Source: Arthrobacter sp. TMP15 (GTDB lineage Bacteria > Actinomycetota > Actinomycetes > Actinomycetales > Micrococcaceae). Taken from it: DNA of 64,000 bases. Position numbers and translations under genes: made by a program. Each line of letters opens with the position of its first letter. The stretch's first letter is position 1. The notes beneath the pieces are model-generated. The model was given only the letters and a program-made list of their open reading frames with translations. It was not told the DNA's origin and searched no databases. The stretch lies in contig NZ_CP154262.1 of NCBI RefSeq assembly GCF_039529835.1, positions 744,001 to 808,000 on the forward strand, given 5' to 3'. Shown in pieces: positions 26,515 to 35,365 of this stretch.

Positions 26515-27105
26515 ATGAGTCTTTCAAAGGCCTACCCACATGGCCCTAGGCTGAGTTTCCGTGACTTCACGGCGGAGGACATCCCGGCTGTGCACGAGTT
26601 CACCTCAGATCCTGAGGTTACTCGCTGGTCAACATGGGGACCGAATACTTTAGAGCAAACAATTTCCTTTGTTAAGGATGCGGCCCGTGCGCACCTGGAA
26701 GAGGGCCGATCAGCGTTTTCACTTGCTGCTGTTTTGGAGGGTAAGACCATTGGCTCTGTGGCCATTTGGACTACCGATCCATACGATCACAACGGAGAGC
26801 TTGGATACACCTTCCACCGCTCCTACTGGGGAAACGGCTATGCCACCGAAACTACGGTCCAGCTACTTAAATTTGGGTTCGATACGCTCAAACTGGAGCG
26901 AATCAGCGCCACCTGCCATCCTGGCAACATCGGTTCAATTCGAGTTCTAGAAAAGAGCGGGTTCACCCTAGAGAGGCGGCTTCGTTCCCACCGATTGGTG
27001 CGAGGAGTTCGCAGGGAGTCTATGCTCTATTCCATTTTGCGCGATGAACACGCCAGCGTAAGAGCCGAGACAATAACTGACTTGGAAAACGACGAATCAC
27101 GTTAA
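26515..27105 (+). CDS. GNAT acetyltransferase, RimJ/RimL type
   Basis: A 196-residue acetyltransferase of the RimJ/RimL group. PRLSFRDFTAEDIPAVHEF is the usual N-terminal strand; GELGYTFHRSYWGNGYATET contains the acetyl-CoA loop; ERISATCHPGNIGSIRVLEKSGF is the conserved C-terminal core. Members acetylate ribosomal protein N-termini, tetracycline-like or other small molecules; the target cannot be read here. ATG with GACAGGTGA upstream. A spacer element follows directly after the stop. Confidence 0.85.
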   Translation: MSLSKAYPHGPRLSFRDFTAEDIPAVHEFTSDPEVTRWSTWGPNTLEQTISFVKDAARAHLEEGRSAFSLAAVLEGKTIGSVAIWTTDPYDHNGELGYTFHRSYWGNGYATETTVQLLKFGFDTLKLERISATCHPGNIGSIRVLEKSGFTLERRLRSHRLVRGVRRESMLYSILRDEHASVRAETITDLENDESR

Positions 27106-27106
27106 T

Positions 27107-27165
27107 CCCACTCAAGGTTCGGCATGCGGGAGGATGTGTGAAGTGAACCAGCCCGCTGCGGTGGG
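27107..27165 (+). repeat. Accessory-region spacer element copy
   Basis: CAAGGTTCGGCATGCGGG (27113-27130), two codons after the acetyltransferase stop, enclosed by the arms CCCAC (27107-27111) and GTGGG (27161-27165). Sixteen bases later the next gene starts, so it fills the whole gap between two genes. Confidence 0.6.
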
Positions 27166-27180
27166 GCCTAGGCTGAGGGC

Positions 27181-27528
27181 ATGATCTTCTCTGTGGTATT
27201 TCTTCTTGCCTGCTACGTTCTGCTGATCATTGTCATCGTGCGATGTGCTGATGGCCGGATCGGCGTCAACGGTCTGGCAGGCATTCGGATATCTTCGATC
27301 ATGGCTACCGAACAAACATGGATCGCAGGCCACAAAGCCGCTAAAAGGCCATCACTAACAGGAATTTATTGCGCCATAATTTTCCTACTTCCAACTCTCT
27401 TTGTCCCGGGGAAAGCGCTGCAAGCAGTCTTCCTTCTCGGATCGTGCCTCATCATGCTCATCGGCGTCATCGCTGGTGCATCCGCAGGATCAAAGGCAGC
27501 AAAGTTAGCTCTAGAAACACGGCACTAG
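27181..27528 (+). CDS. SdpI-like small membrane protein
   Basis: A 115-residue protein with three membrane segments (residues 3-20, 61-77 and 84-105). Between the first two is NGLAGIRISSIMATEQTWIAGHKAA, the conserved cytoplasmic stretch of SdpI-family proteins. In Bacillus SdpI gives immunity to the SdpC killing factor; here no such toxin is seen nearby, so immunity is only a possibility. Confidence 0.65.
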   Translation: MIFSVVFLLACYVLLIIVIVRCADGRIGVNGLAGIRISSIMATEQTWIAGHKAAKRPSLTGIYCAIIFLLPTLFVPGKALQAVFLLGSCLIMLIGVIAGASAGSKAAKLALETRH

Positions 27529-27637
27529 CACCGGCAATGCTCGATATAGAGCAAACGTACCCCGCTCGGCGTTCCGGCTAAGGGACCGATCGCGGCACTA
27601 CCGATCAAGATATGAACTAGCTACTGCTGGTGGGTTC

Positions 27638-28072
27638 CTAACGGGCGGAGACTAGGATATTGTCTGCGATCTTCGTCCATCCTGGTTCAAGTTTTCCGGT
27701 ATCCGAGTCATCTCCGAGAAGAATCGTGGACAGGGAGCCTTTTAGCGAAGACATACTTACGATGTCACCGCTGCGTTTCGTATCGCTACAGCCAACCTGC
27801 CACTCATCGTCTGCGTCAGGTAGAACAACGGCCAAACACGTCGTTTTGGCATCCTCGCTCTGCAACGCGAAGTACTGCACCCCGTCTCTCGTGGCAAGGA
27901 GCCGCGAGCTGTCTCTGTCCACCTGTTCCTGCATAGTGACGAATGCGGGCAACGCATCTTCGGTCGTGGCCGCACGGTCCAGAGCCTTGAGTCCGGACTC
28001 GGCCGAACAGCCACTCAGCAGAAGGACCGCAATACTCGCCGCCATGACGAGCGGAAATGACAGAAGTTTCAT
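27638..28072 (-). CDS. Lipoprotein of unknown function
   Basis: A 144-residue exported protein. The start at 28072 has GGGGAG five bases upstream. The signal KLLSFPLVMAASIAVLLLSGC ends in a clear lipobox with the cysteine at residue 22 (shown here in part: LLLSGC). The mature domain has GVQYFALQSEDAKTTCLAVV and two further cysteines. No family recognised; it stands between SdpI-like protein and the decayed IS30 element, in the opposite orientation to the genes at its left. Confidence 0.65.
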   Translation of the reverse strand: MKLLSFPLVMAASIAVLLLSGCSAESGLKALDRAATTEDALPAFVTMQEQVDRDSSRLLATRDGVQYFALQSEDAKTTCLAVVLPDADDEWQVGCSDTKRSGDIVSMSSLKGSLSTILLGDDSDTGKLEPGWTKIADNILVSAR

Positions 28073-28181
28073 TTTTTCTCCCCAAAGTTCGATTTCACTT
28101 GACGCTACAGCATGTGCCCTGCAGTCAACCAAAACAATACGAAGCCATGCTGCCCGCCAAAGTTTCCCGTAGACGTTCGGT

Positions 28182-29299
28182 GGATTCTGGCGGTCATTGC
28201 AACAGGAGGGGTTCGATCAGTTCGATCGGTTTCGTGAACTCTAGTCGTTTGCGTGGTCTGTCGTTGAGTTCAGCGGCGACCCAGTCAAGATCCTGGGCAC
28301 TGTGGATGCTCAAATCAGTCCATTTGTGTTCTCGTTGATACCACGCTGCCAGGGCGAATACGGGTCGCAAAAGTAGATCTCGATGCCCGTATCAATCTTC
28401 ACGGTTTTCCAGTCCCGTATTTCGATGCCTTGATCCCAGGTCAGGGAATGTCGCAGTGCTTGCGGGAGTGTTTTGATCTTCGCGGTCAATGCCTCACGCA
28501 TCTGCTCCCCTTTGTACCCCTGGGGTAAGTGGACGAGCATCGTGTAGTTGGTGTTGCGTTCCACCAGGGTCCCAATAGCGGTCTGGTTACCCTTGCCAAT
28601 GATCAAATCTCCTTCCCAATGTCCTGGTACGGCACGGTCTTGCGGGAGGTGCGCCGCACGGCCCGCCCAGTGCGTAAATACGCGACCAGATCCCGATTCA
28701 AGGCTCCCCTGGACTGGTCGTACAGGGACTGGTAAATAGTCTCCGGTGACACCTGCATCTCCTCTTCGTTGGGGAACTGGACGCGTAATCGTCCTGCGAT
28801 TTGTTCCGGTGAATACTTCTTGGCAAGGTCCGCTTCCACCACTGTACGCAGGGCTATGTTCGTGTGGAGTTTGGCCGGTTTCGGCCGGCTGGCACGCTCG
28901 TAGGCGAGCATGTGGGCCGAGGTTGCCCGGTAGGCGGTGCCGGGTTTCGTGTTGCGTCTCAACTCCCTGGATACCGTCGAGGTAGACCGGCCAATAACCT
29001 CCCCGATCGCTCTCAAGGACCGTCCCTGGGCGCGGAGAATCGCGATCTCTTCACGCTGAGTGAAGGTCAGGCACCGGCCCTTTAAATTCCTGCCGCGGCG
29101 TGGCCGCACACCAACAGCGTTAGCCACAACAGTGCGCCCGGTACGCCTACTGGTGTTGATCGGAATAACGGCATCAGTGATGAAATCACCTGCCTGCATC
29201 CATGCCCAAAAGACCTGCAGTAGATCCGGCCGGAAAAGGATTGAATAGTTCGCCATAGCAACACTCATTCACTAAGTGTTGCAATCACCGCAAGAACCC
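28182..29299 (-). mobile_element. IS30-family insertion sequence, degenerate
   Basis: 1118 bases with terminal inverted repeats: GGATTCTGGCGGTCATTGCA at the left end (28182-28204) matches the reverse complement of the right end (29277-29299) at 20 of 23 positions. The size is typical of IS30 elements. Its transposase is broken. It is not the same type as the element at 9641, whose repeats differ. Confidence 0.8.
28194..29268 (-). pseudogene. IS30 transposase remnant (frameshift and deletion)
   Basis: The N-terminal part (29268-28603) holds the helix-turn-helix FTQREEIAILRAQGRSLRAI and the YSPEQIAGRLRV segment. At about 28605-28630 the frame shifts just before GHWEGDLIIG. The central part (28606-28310) carries LTWDQGIEI and SPWQRGINENTNGL. 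The segment after NENTNGL (normally LRQYFPKGT) is missing, about 28 bases, and the last 40 residues (LSIHSAQDLDWVAAELNDRP...) lie in another frame. Two lesions make it inactive by itself. Confidence 0.85.
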
Positions 29300-29330
29300 A
29301 AGGTTCCTCGCGCGCGACCGCCGCTATGTG

Positions 29331-29591
29331 CTAGTGACCATAGTGATATCGGCATCCGGCAATGCGATTTTCATCATCGTCGATTTTGTACACTAGGCGA
29401 TGTTCGTCGGTGATTCGTCGCGACCAGTAGCAAGGCAAACCGTGTTTCAACGGTTCCGGCTTTCCGATGCCTTCGTTTCCGTTTCGTGCGATAACCCGCA
29501 GTAGGATGATGATGCGTTTGAGGACCTTACGATCCTGTGTCTGCCACCACTCATAGTCCTCCCATGAGTCCTCGTCCCAGACCAGCTTCAT
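29331..29591 (-). CDS. yoeB: YoeB-type mRNA interferase toxin
   Basis: An 86-residue ribosome-dependent endoribonuclease. The family's catalytic residues are all present at the same numbers as in E. coli YoeB: Glu46 in GKPEPLKH, Arg65 in DEHRLVY, His83 in CRYHY. Cleaves mRNA in the ribosomal A site. One uncommon change is cysteine in LPCYWSRRI, where glycine is usual. Overlaps the antitoxin gene by four bases, antitoxin first. Confidence 0.92.
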   Translation of the reverse strand: MKLVWDEDSWEDYEWWQTQDRKVLKRIIILLRVIARNGNEGIGKPEPLKHGLPCYWSRRITDEHRLVYKIDDDENRIAGCRYHYGH

Positions 29592-29839
29592 TCTGTGATG
29601 TCGTGCTCGACGCCCTTACCAGATTCGAGGCGTTCTATTGCGCCGAGGAGTCTCCTGGCATTCGTGGGGGATTTCAAGAGGTACGCGGTTTCTTTGAATG
29701 ACTGATAATCATCTAGCGAGACGATGACTACTGGTTCGTGACCCGCGCGAGTGATGATGACTTCCTCACGGTCATCGACCACAGCGGTCAGCGTCGCAGC
29801 GTAGTGTGCTCGGGACTCTGAGTAGGTCATTGTGCGCAT
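29588..29839 (-). CDS. yefM: YefM-type antitoxin
   Basis: An 83-residue Phd/YefM antitoxin. TMTYSESRAHYAATLTAVVD is the N-terminal DNA-binding part, VIITRAGHEPVVIVSLDDYQS the central strand, and the C-terminal tail binds YoeB. It neutralises the toxin and represses the operon. The ATG has a weak ribosome site and a second Met follows at codon 4. Confidence 0.9.
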   Translation of the reverse strand: MRTMTYSESRAHYAATLTAVVDDREEVIITRAGHEPVVIVSLDDYQSFKETAYLLKSPTNARRLLGAIERLESGKGVEHDITE

Positions 29840-30269
29840 AATATTTCTTTCTTGTTGTACAACTTATTGTACGAACTTGATTGATGTCCCGCGAAGGTTG
29901 GCACTATGGACAGATCTAGGGCTTGGTAGTAGTGGAACGAAATTACACGATAGAACGCTCCATGCTCAGTAAATTATGTTGCCGTTCTGTGGGTCCATTC
30001 GAAGCCCTGTGTACCGAATTATCCGGCTGGTACAGCTGTGCGCGAGCCACATCCTCCGCCGCGGTGCATGTGGAGTCCCTCTTGAAAGATAAAAGAACGT
30101 CAAACTCCCAATTAGCCTGTGGACAGACCCAGAAGATAGGGATGCACTCTCCCTTCTTCTTTTAGTTTTCCACGACGACCGGCTGCGTGTTCCCTCGCAG
30201 GGTAACGAGCTCTGATTTTGCTGTATGGGGATTGCTGCTTCAGGCCACTCCACCGGGTCGCTGGCGTTT
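29840..30269. other. Intergenic region between yefM and the serine hydrolase gene
   Basis: About 430 bases. Besides the operator it has an orphan hairpin AGAAGATAGGG/CCCTTCTTCT followed by TTTTAG (30131-30165), which would terminate plus-strand transcription although no plus-strand gene precedes it. An 80-codon frame (29923-30165) lacks a ribosome site and protein character. Confidence 0.4.
29855..29874. promoter_or_regulatory. YefM-YoeB operator candidate
   Basis: TTGTACAA (29855-29862) and TTGTACGA (29867-29874), 12 bases apart, lie 16 bases before yefM. TGTACA cores are the established binding sites of E. coli YefM, so the match is telling. Confidence 0.7.
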
Positions 30270-31682
30270 CTATGAGATCTTCTTGTAGAGCCGACCCACA
30301 TAGAGGTACTGAATACCGCCGTCGTCTACAAATGCGAACTCAAGCACACGACCAATGATCTTGCTCAGGAACCGGGCAGGACCGTTAGGCACCAGGGGAG
30401 CGCTTTGTCGAGGTGATTTGATGCCCCCGAGACTAACCTTGGCCACTACAGAAATCGTGAGGGCATTGGCATCGTCAGCACGGACCTCGAATCGTTGGGT
30501 ACCGGATTCGTAGTCACCGACAACACGGCCCAAATCGATGGGGATGCTGCTATCGATGGGGTTCTCGCTGGGGCCGACAAGTCCCAACTCAGAGGCGACA
30601 TCCACCATCAGTTCCCGCTCGAGGGCTGCAAGTCCGGGTGAATTGCCCAGAACCACTAGTGCCAGCCCATGCTCTGGAAACGTATCAAGATAGGCGGACT
30701 GGCCAAAGGTATCCCCGTTGTGTCCAACGGCTATAGTGGGACCCCACTTTTCCAGCATCCAACCCGTCGCCCAGCCCACTGTGACGCTATTAATTCCCCT
30801 CAGGTCTACCTTCTGGGAACGCATGAGACGTGCCGATTCTTCACTGAGCAGTCGTTCACCGGTCAAAGCTAAGCCGTCGCGTAGATGTGCGGCAGCGAAC
30901 CGCAGCAGATTATCGGCGGTACCAGTCACAGCGCCGGCTGGTCCTAGTGAACGCGGCAGTGCCCAGACCGGGGTCGGAAAATACTTTTCTGTCCTGGAAT
31001 GGTCCGGGGTTTGAAGGTGACCTACTGCGACACGGTGCAACGGCGCGTCCTTCGTTTTCGTAATGACCCCCTCCAAGCCCAGTGGTACGAGGATGTGATC
31101 AGCGATGGCCTCATCCCAGACCTTGCCGCGCAGCACCTCGACGATTCGGCCCAGTAGAACGTAACCGGAGTTACTATAGCTGAGCGGGCCACCGACGCGT
31201 GAGGTGATGTCAGCTGTGCCCAAACGATTGACGTACTGTTCCACGCAATCATCTCCGTCGCCAGTGTCAGTAAGGATGTCCCCATCAATACCGCTAGTGT
31301 GGCTCAGCAGCATTTCGATCGTGATGGCTTGAGCCGCCGTGGAATCCGCCAGTGTGAAGTCCGGCAGTACCTCGTCAACACGTGTGTTCAGTGCTAGAAG
31401 TCCTTCATCTACGAGTTGCATGATGAGCGTGGCGGTCCACACCTTAGTGATCGACCCGTATTGATGCAGTGTGTCCGCTGTGAGTTCAACTCCAGTCTTA
31501 ACGCTGGTAACCCCCGAGCACATTGTCCTAATCTCGGCAGAGCCCTGGTCGGTTAGCTGCAACACTCCAATTTGCACGCCCGGGACTTGGTGCCGGCCAG
31601 CAAGTTCCTCGATCCGCGTTTGCCACCGCTCACTGCTGAAGAATCCATTGGGAAGGCTTCTTGATTCCACCATTATTGTCAT
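30270..31682 (-). CDS. Beta-lactamase/PBP-like serine hydrolase
   Basis: A 470-residue protein of the class C beta-lactamase/penicillin-binding fold. The active-site motifs are SITK (Ser 77, Lys 80), YSN (residues 169-171) and GHNGDT for the KTG-like element. An extra C-terminal domain of about 100 residues follows. No signal peptide is obvious, so it may be cytoplasmic, or exported by other means. Members are esterases, D-aminopeptidases or carboxypeptidases as often as beta-lactamases. It is the last gene of a minus-strand run that starts with an ABC transporter and a two-component system, 53 bases after the response regulator. Confidence 0.82.
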   Translation of the reverse strand: MTIMVESRSLPNGFFSSERWQTRIEELAGRHQVPGVQIGVLQLTDQGSAEIRTMCSGVTSVKTGVELTADTLHQYGSITKVWTATLIMQLVDEGLLALNTRVDEVLPDFTLADSTAAQAITIEMLLSHTSGIDGDILTDTGDGDDCVEQYVNRLGTADITSRVGGPLSYSNSGYVLLGRIVEVLRGKVWDEAIADHILVPLGLEGVITKTKDAPLHRVAVGHLQTPDHSRTEKYFPTPVWALPRSLGPAGAVTGTADNLLRFAAAHLRDGLALTGERLLSEESARLMRSQKVDLRGINSVTVGWATGWMLEKWGPTIAVGHNGDTFGQSAYLDTFPEHGLALVVLGNSPGLAALERELMVDVASELGLVGPSENPIDSSIPIDLGRVVGDYESGTQRFEVRADDANALTISVVAKVSLGGIKSPRQSAPLVPNGPARFLSKIIGRVLEFAFVDDGGIQYLYVGRLYKKIS

Positions 31683-31735
31683 GTTCTTCTTTATCCCTTT
31701 GTCTTTATGTTTGTGGTTTTTAGGGCGATTCGCCC

Positions 31736-32413
31736 CTATCTGCTGTGATAGCGGGGTGTGGCGACCACACCATTTTTAAACGCCCAAACAACGGCCTGAA
31801 GTCGATCCCGAACACCCACTTTGGCCAGGATTCCGGCGACGTGGTATTTCACCGTAGTGGACTCGATGAAGAGCTTGCTTGAGATCTCCGGGGTAGAAAG
31901 GCCTTCGCACAAGAGGGTGAGAATTTCTGTCTCCCGGGCTGTGAGCGGGACCACTAGAGAGCGGGATGGGTTGATCGGTGCAGCGGTCCGCTTTGCGAAC
32001 TCTTGCAGCACCCGACGGGTCAAACGCTGGTCAAGGGTGCCTTCACCCCTGGCCACAGAACAAACTGAGCTCAGAAGCGACTTCTCATCTGCCCCCTTGA
32101 GCAGGAAACCGGACGCGCCGGCTTCAAGAGCACCAAACACGTAATCGTCAAGCTCAAAGGTGGTCAGCATAAGCACACCTGTGGTGTTCTCCAGATCACC
32201 GGTTATTGTCCGTGTTGCTGAAATCCCATCGAGACCAGGCATCCTAATATCCATACAAATAACGTCTGGACGTTGCTCACGCACCAGCGCCACGGCCTCA
32301 TATCCGTCTTGTGCTTCACCGACAACACGAATGTTCGGTGCAGCACTCAAGATAACGCTCAGACCTGCGCGGACAATCGCTTGGTCATCGGCTATCGCCA
32401 CTGTGATACTCAT
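31736..32413 (-). CDS. NarL/LuxR-type response regulator
   Basis: A 225-residue response regulator. The receiver domain has ADDQ at residues 8-11, the phosphorylated Asp55 in VICMDIRMPG, and a conserved Thr/Lys end. The C-terminal LuxR helix-turn-helix contains LTAREIEILTLLCEGLSTPEI (as LTARETEILTLL). Overlaps the histidine kinase gene by four bases, so the pair is coupled. Probably controls the ABC transporter and hydrolase genes on either side. Confidence 0.92.
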   Translation of the reverse strand: MSITVAIADDQAIVRAGLSVILSAAPNIRVVGEAQDGYEAVALVREQRPDVICMDIRMPGLDGISATRTITGDLENTTGVLMLTTFELDDYVFGALEAGASGFLLKGADEKSLLSSVCSVARGEGTLDQRLTRRVLQEFAKRTAAPINPSRSLVVPLTARETEILTLLCEGLSTPEISSKLFIESTTVKYHVAGILAKVGVRDRLQAVVWAFKNGVVATPRYHSR

Positions 32414-33615
32414 AGCTGACCTTCGTAGGGAATGATTAAGGTATTAACCCAACTGCCATCTTTTACGGATCCTGTGCGAAGCCGTGCGCCAAGAAGCTCG
32501 GCGCGTTCGGCCATGCCGATCAGCCCATACCCTGCTCGTGCTGTCTCTGGTTTCCTGTGCATAAGTAGATTCGGTCCGTTAGTGACCGTCACCCGCAGCG
32601 ACGCCGTTCCGTAGTCGATCTGAACAGCTCGATGTGTGCCGGGAGCATGGCTAAGCGAGTTCGCCAGTGATTCCTGGACCATCCTGTAGGCAGCAATCCC
32701 CGCAAGTGGGCCAAGATCTCTTGGAGTACCACTTTTCTTTAGGTGCACGCTTGTGCCTGTTGTTGACGCCTGTGCAACGAGCTCCGGGAGACGCTCGATC
32801 GAGGCGATGGGAGCAAGTTCACTTTCCCCGTCGGCGCGAAGGAGACCAACGGTTTGACGCAGATTATTGAGCGTGGTTCGCGCAGCGTTCTGTATCTGCC
32901 GGACGTACTCCCCAGCTTCCTGAGAATTGGATATCCTCAGTGTCTCTGCCGCTTGGGCGCTGACAATGATGCCCGTTAAGTGATGAGCAGCAACGTCGTG
33001 CAATTCACGTGCCATCAAGGCTCGTTCACGCAACACTGCTTCCTGTGCTTGGTGCTCCTTCTCATACTCAGCAGCCTCAGCACGCTCACGGAGTGCCTCC
33101 AAAAGCCGGGCTCGTTGGCCAACGATCTCTGCTGTCACAACTCCCAATCCAAAGACCAAGACGTTGCGTGCCAGCGCGAATGCTAGAACAAACTCAGAAG
33201 GAACCAGGGTGCTTCTCTGCACAGCGATCATAGTAATGATCACAGCAAGGACGCTGAGACTGGCCGGGGCTAGGTAACGTCCCCGGCCGGTGCTCGTGCT
33301 TGCGTAGGAGAACACAGCGATCATCACCGCAACGGTGCCCGTGCCAATTTCACCGGAAGAGACCAGAAGCGTGACGGCATCCAATACCGTTACGAACAGC
33401 AACACGGTCAAAGGAAAACGGTGCCGGGCCAGTAGCGCGAACGCCTGGGCCAACATAAACACCCCCGGTAGTAAGCTGTGCGGACGCTGGCCTGAACCGT
33501 CTTCGATCAAAGCCACCCCCAAAATGTAGCCAAGCGCCAGCAGCGCCACCACCACTACGGGAGTAAACTGCCAGAGCACGCTGCGAATGCGGGCGTGTGA
33601 AAACGTAGATGCCAT
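32410..33615 (-). CDS. Sensor histidine kinase (HisKA_3 type)
   Basis: A 401-residue membrane kinase. Five or six N-terminal membrane segments (to about residue 165) with almost no external loop are followed by a coiled coil and the dimerisation motif ALMARELHDVAAHHL with the phosphorylated His206; the ATPase part near the end has GYGLIGMAERAELLGARL. Kinases with such buried sensors often perceive membrane or cell-wall stress, or work with an ABC permease partner. Partner regulator is the next gene. Confidence 0.9.
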   Translation of the reverse strand: MASTFSHARIRSVLWQFTPVVVVALLALGYILGVALIEDGSGQRPHSLLPGVFMLAQAFALLARHRFPLTVLLFVTVLDAVTLLVSSGEIGTGTVAVMIAVFSYASTSTGRGRYLAPASLSVLAVIITMIAVQRSTLVPSEFVLAFALARNVLVFGLGVVTAEIVGQRARLLEALRERAEAAEYEKEHQAQEAVLRERALMARELHDVAAHHLTGIIVSAQAAETLRISNSQEAGEYVRQIQNAARTTLNNLRQTVGLLRADGESELAPIASIERLPELVAQASTTGTSVHLKKSGTPRDLGPLAGIAAYRMVQESLANSLSHAPGTHRAVQIDYGTASLRVTVTNGPNLLMHRKPETARAGYGLIGMAERAELLGARLRTGSVKDGSWVNTLIIPYEGQL

Positions 33616-33629
33616 AACCCTATTCTCAG

Positions 33630-34472
33630 CTACCTCAGCACGCAGATATCACGGGTGCGCATAGCGGCGCCTGCTCCCGCCAGAACCACGGCAACCAGAG
33701 CAGCTAAAACAGCAAGCGCCACCACTGGCGGGAACCCTCCGTTTATGGGCGACGAGATAGCGCTTTGGGCAAGAGAAAGCGGCATGATCTGCGCCCAGAG
33801 GGGAAGAGTTCCGCTCACGAGTTGAGCAATGGATTGGACAATAATTTCAAATAGGAGCAGACCCAGCATGGTCAATATCCCCACCACCTGGTCACGAGCG
33901 AGAAGACCGACGGCCAAGCCCAATAACACAAGTAGCGTCACCACCACCGTGCCTCGCACCAGCACCAAAATCAGCTCCGGCGTACTCACAAGCAGTTCGG
34001 CGCCTGCTAGAGGTAGGGAAATTATCAGTGTGAGCAGATTTATCGCCGCGTATACAAAACCGACAAGAAGTCCGGTAAGCGCCAAAGCGCCAATTTTTGC
34101 TACCAAAATCAGCCCCCGGCGCGGTTGCGCCAGTGCTGTAGTGACGATACCGCCGAAGCGATAATCACTGGTACCGGCAAGCACACCTAAAATTACGACA
34201 GCCAGTACGGCAATACCCAGCGATCCCGAACCTGTCGAAGCACCAAGTGGACTCAACGCAGCAAGTTGAGCCGCATGAGATTCCAATCCGAAGTCCGGCA
34301 AAGCTACCCCGAGGGTGTCAAGGCCTGGTCCTATAGCACCAGAGGCGAGGGCAGGAAGAAGAGTCAGAAGTGTAATCTGCGTCAGGATGAGGCCAACAAC
34401 GCCGATTATGACAGCAACTTTGACCGCGGTGGTCGTCGTCAGTTTAAGCAGTTCTGCGCGGATCATCAGCAC
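33630..34472 (-). CDS. ABC-2 type transporter permease
   Basis: A 280-residue membrane protein with six predicted segments. SGTSDYRFGGIVTTALAQPRR-like text (here LAGTSDYRFGGIVTTALAQP) is the hallmark loop of bacitracin/lantibiotic-type ABC-2 permeases. Its start overlaps the ATPase gene by seven bases. With the ATPase it would move a lipid-linked or peptide substrate across the membrane. Confidence 0.85.
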   Translation of the reverse strand: MLMIRAELLKLTTTTAVKVAVIIGVVGLILTQITLLTLLPALASGAIGPGLDTLGVALPDFGLESHAAQLAALSPLGASTGSGSLGIAVLAVVILGVLAGTSDYRFGGIVTTALAQPRRGLILVAKIGALALTGLLVGFVYAAINLLTLIISLPLAGAELLVSTPELILVLVRGTVVVTLLVLLGLAVGLLARDQVVGILTMLGLLLFEIIVQSIAQLVSGTLPLWAQIMPLSLAQSAISSPINGGFPPVVALAVLAALVAVVLAGAGAAMRTRDICVLR

Positions 34473-35200
34473 ACCGCCGAGCTTTTAGCCGTGAGGTCAA
34501 GATAAAAACTTTCGAGGTCCCCACCATAGGCTGCAACGACGTCGTTCAATTTCCCCGCCGCCGCTACACTGCCATCAGCGATAACAACAATGTCATCAGC
34601 AACAAGGGCTACCTCCGAGAGCACGTGAGAAGACAAGAGAACTGACCCACCGCCGTCGGCGAACGAGCGAATGAGCTCTCGCAACCAGTGCATCCCAGCC
34701 GGATCCAGCCCATTCGTGGGCTCATCAAGTATCAGGATCGATGGTTCACCAAGCAAAGCCGCTGCCAGGGCTAAACGTTGCCGCATACCCAGCGAATATC
34801 CCCCTACACGACGCTCGGCTACGGAACGCAACCCTACTTCCTCAAGTACTGAATCGATACGATCCTTCGAAACATCAATCTGTGCCGCGAGGATCCGCAA
34901 GTGTTCGCGGCCAGTCCGGCCAGGGTGCAGCCCTCCTGAATCAAGGACAACACCGATGGTGCGAGCCGGCCGATCAAGATCACGGTACCTCCGGCCGTGG
35001 ATAAGTGCCTCACCGTTATCAGGGAAAGTAAGCCCAAGGATCATTTGAATGGTTGTGGTCTTGCCCGCCCCATTGGGCCCCAAAAGACCGACGACCCGAG
35101 TCTCGAGGACGTCGAAAATAACATTATTGACCGCTGGTTGGCCGTTGAAGGACTTAGTTAGCCCTCGAACGGCCACCGCTGGTGCGCTAGATTTGTTCAT
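34466..35200 (-). CDS. ABC transporter ATP-binding protein
   Basis: A 244-residue ATPase. Walker A GPNGAGKTT (about residue 41), signature YSLGMRQRLALA, Walker B ILILDEPTNGLDP, and the switch His in LLSSHVLSEV are all intact. The type is that of drug and lantibiotic exporters (CcmA/BcrA group). Start is the ATG at 35200; the longer frame to 35299 is less protein-like. First gene of the minus-strand run ABC-ABC-kinase-regulator-hydrolase and divergent from a second serine hydrolase. Confidence 0.9.
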   Translation of the reverse strand: MNKSSAPAVAVRGLTKSFNGQPAVNNVIFDVLETRVVGLLGPNGAGKTTTIQMILGLTFPDNGEALIHGRRYRDLDRPARTIGVVLDSGGLHPGRTGREHLRILAAQIDVSKDRIDSVLEEVGLRSVAERRVGGYSLGMRQRLALAAALLGEPSILILDEPTNGLDPAGMHWLRELIRSFADGGGSVLLSSHVLSEVALVADDIVVIADGSVAAAGKLNDVVAAYGGDLESFYLDLTAKSSAVC

Positions 35201-35365
35201 TTCTTCAGCGTACGGACACCCACATATCCACCGCCCCCTCCGCAAGAACAGTCCTAAACCTAACCATGAGTGTAGGGCGCTGCGTGCTTGGACGGGCAAG
35301 GCTGGTTCTTACCTATTCAAGCGGACTGTGAATACCAGCTGTCCCCGAAACGAAGGAACATCATT

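Noticed and set aside
29923-30165. 80-codon plus-strand ORF
   Set aside because: No ribosome site and unnatural composition; it ends in an orphan hairpin.
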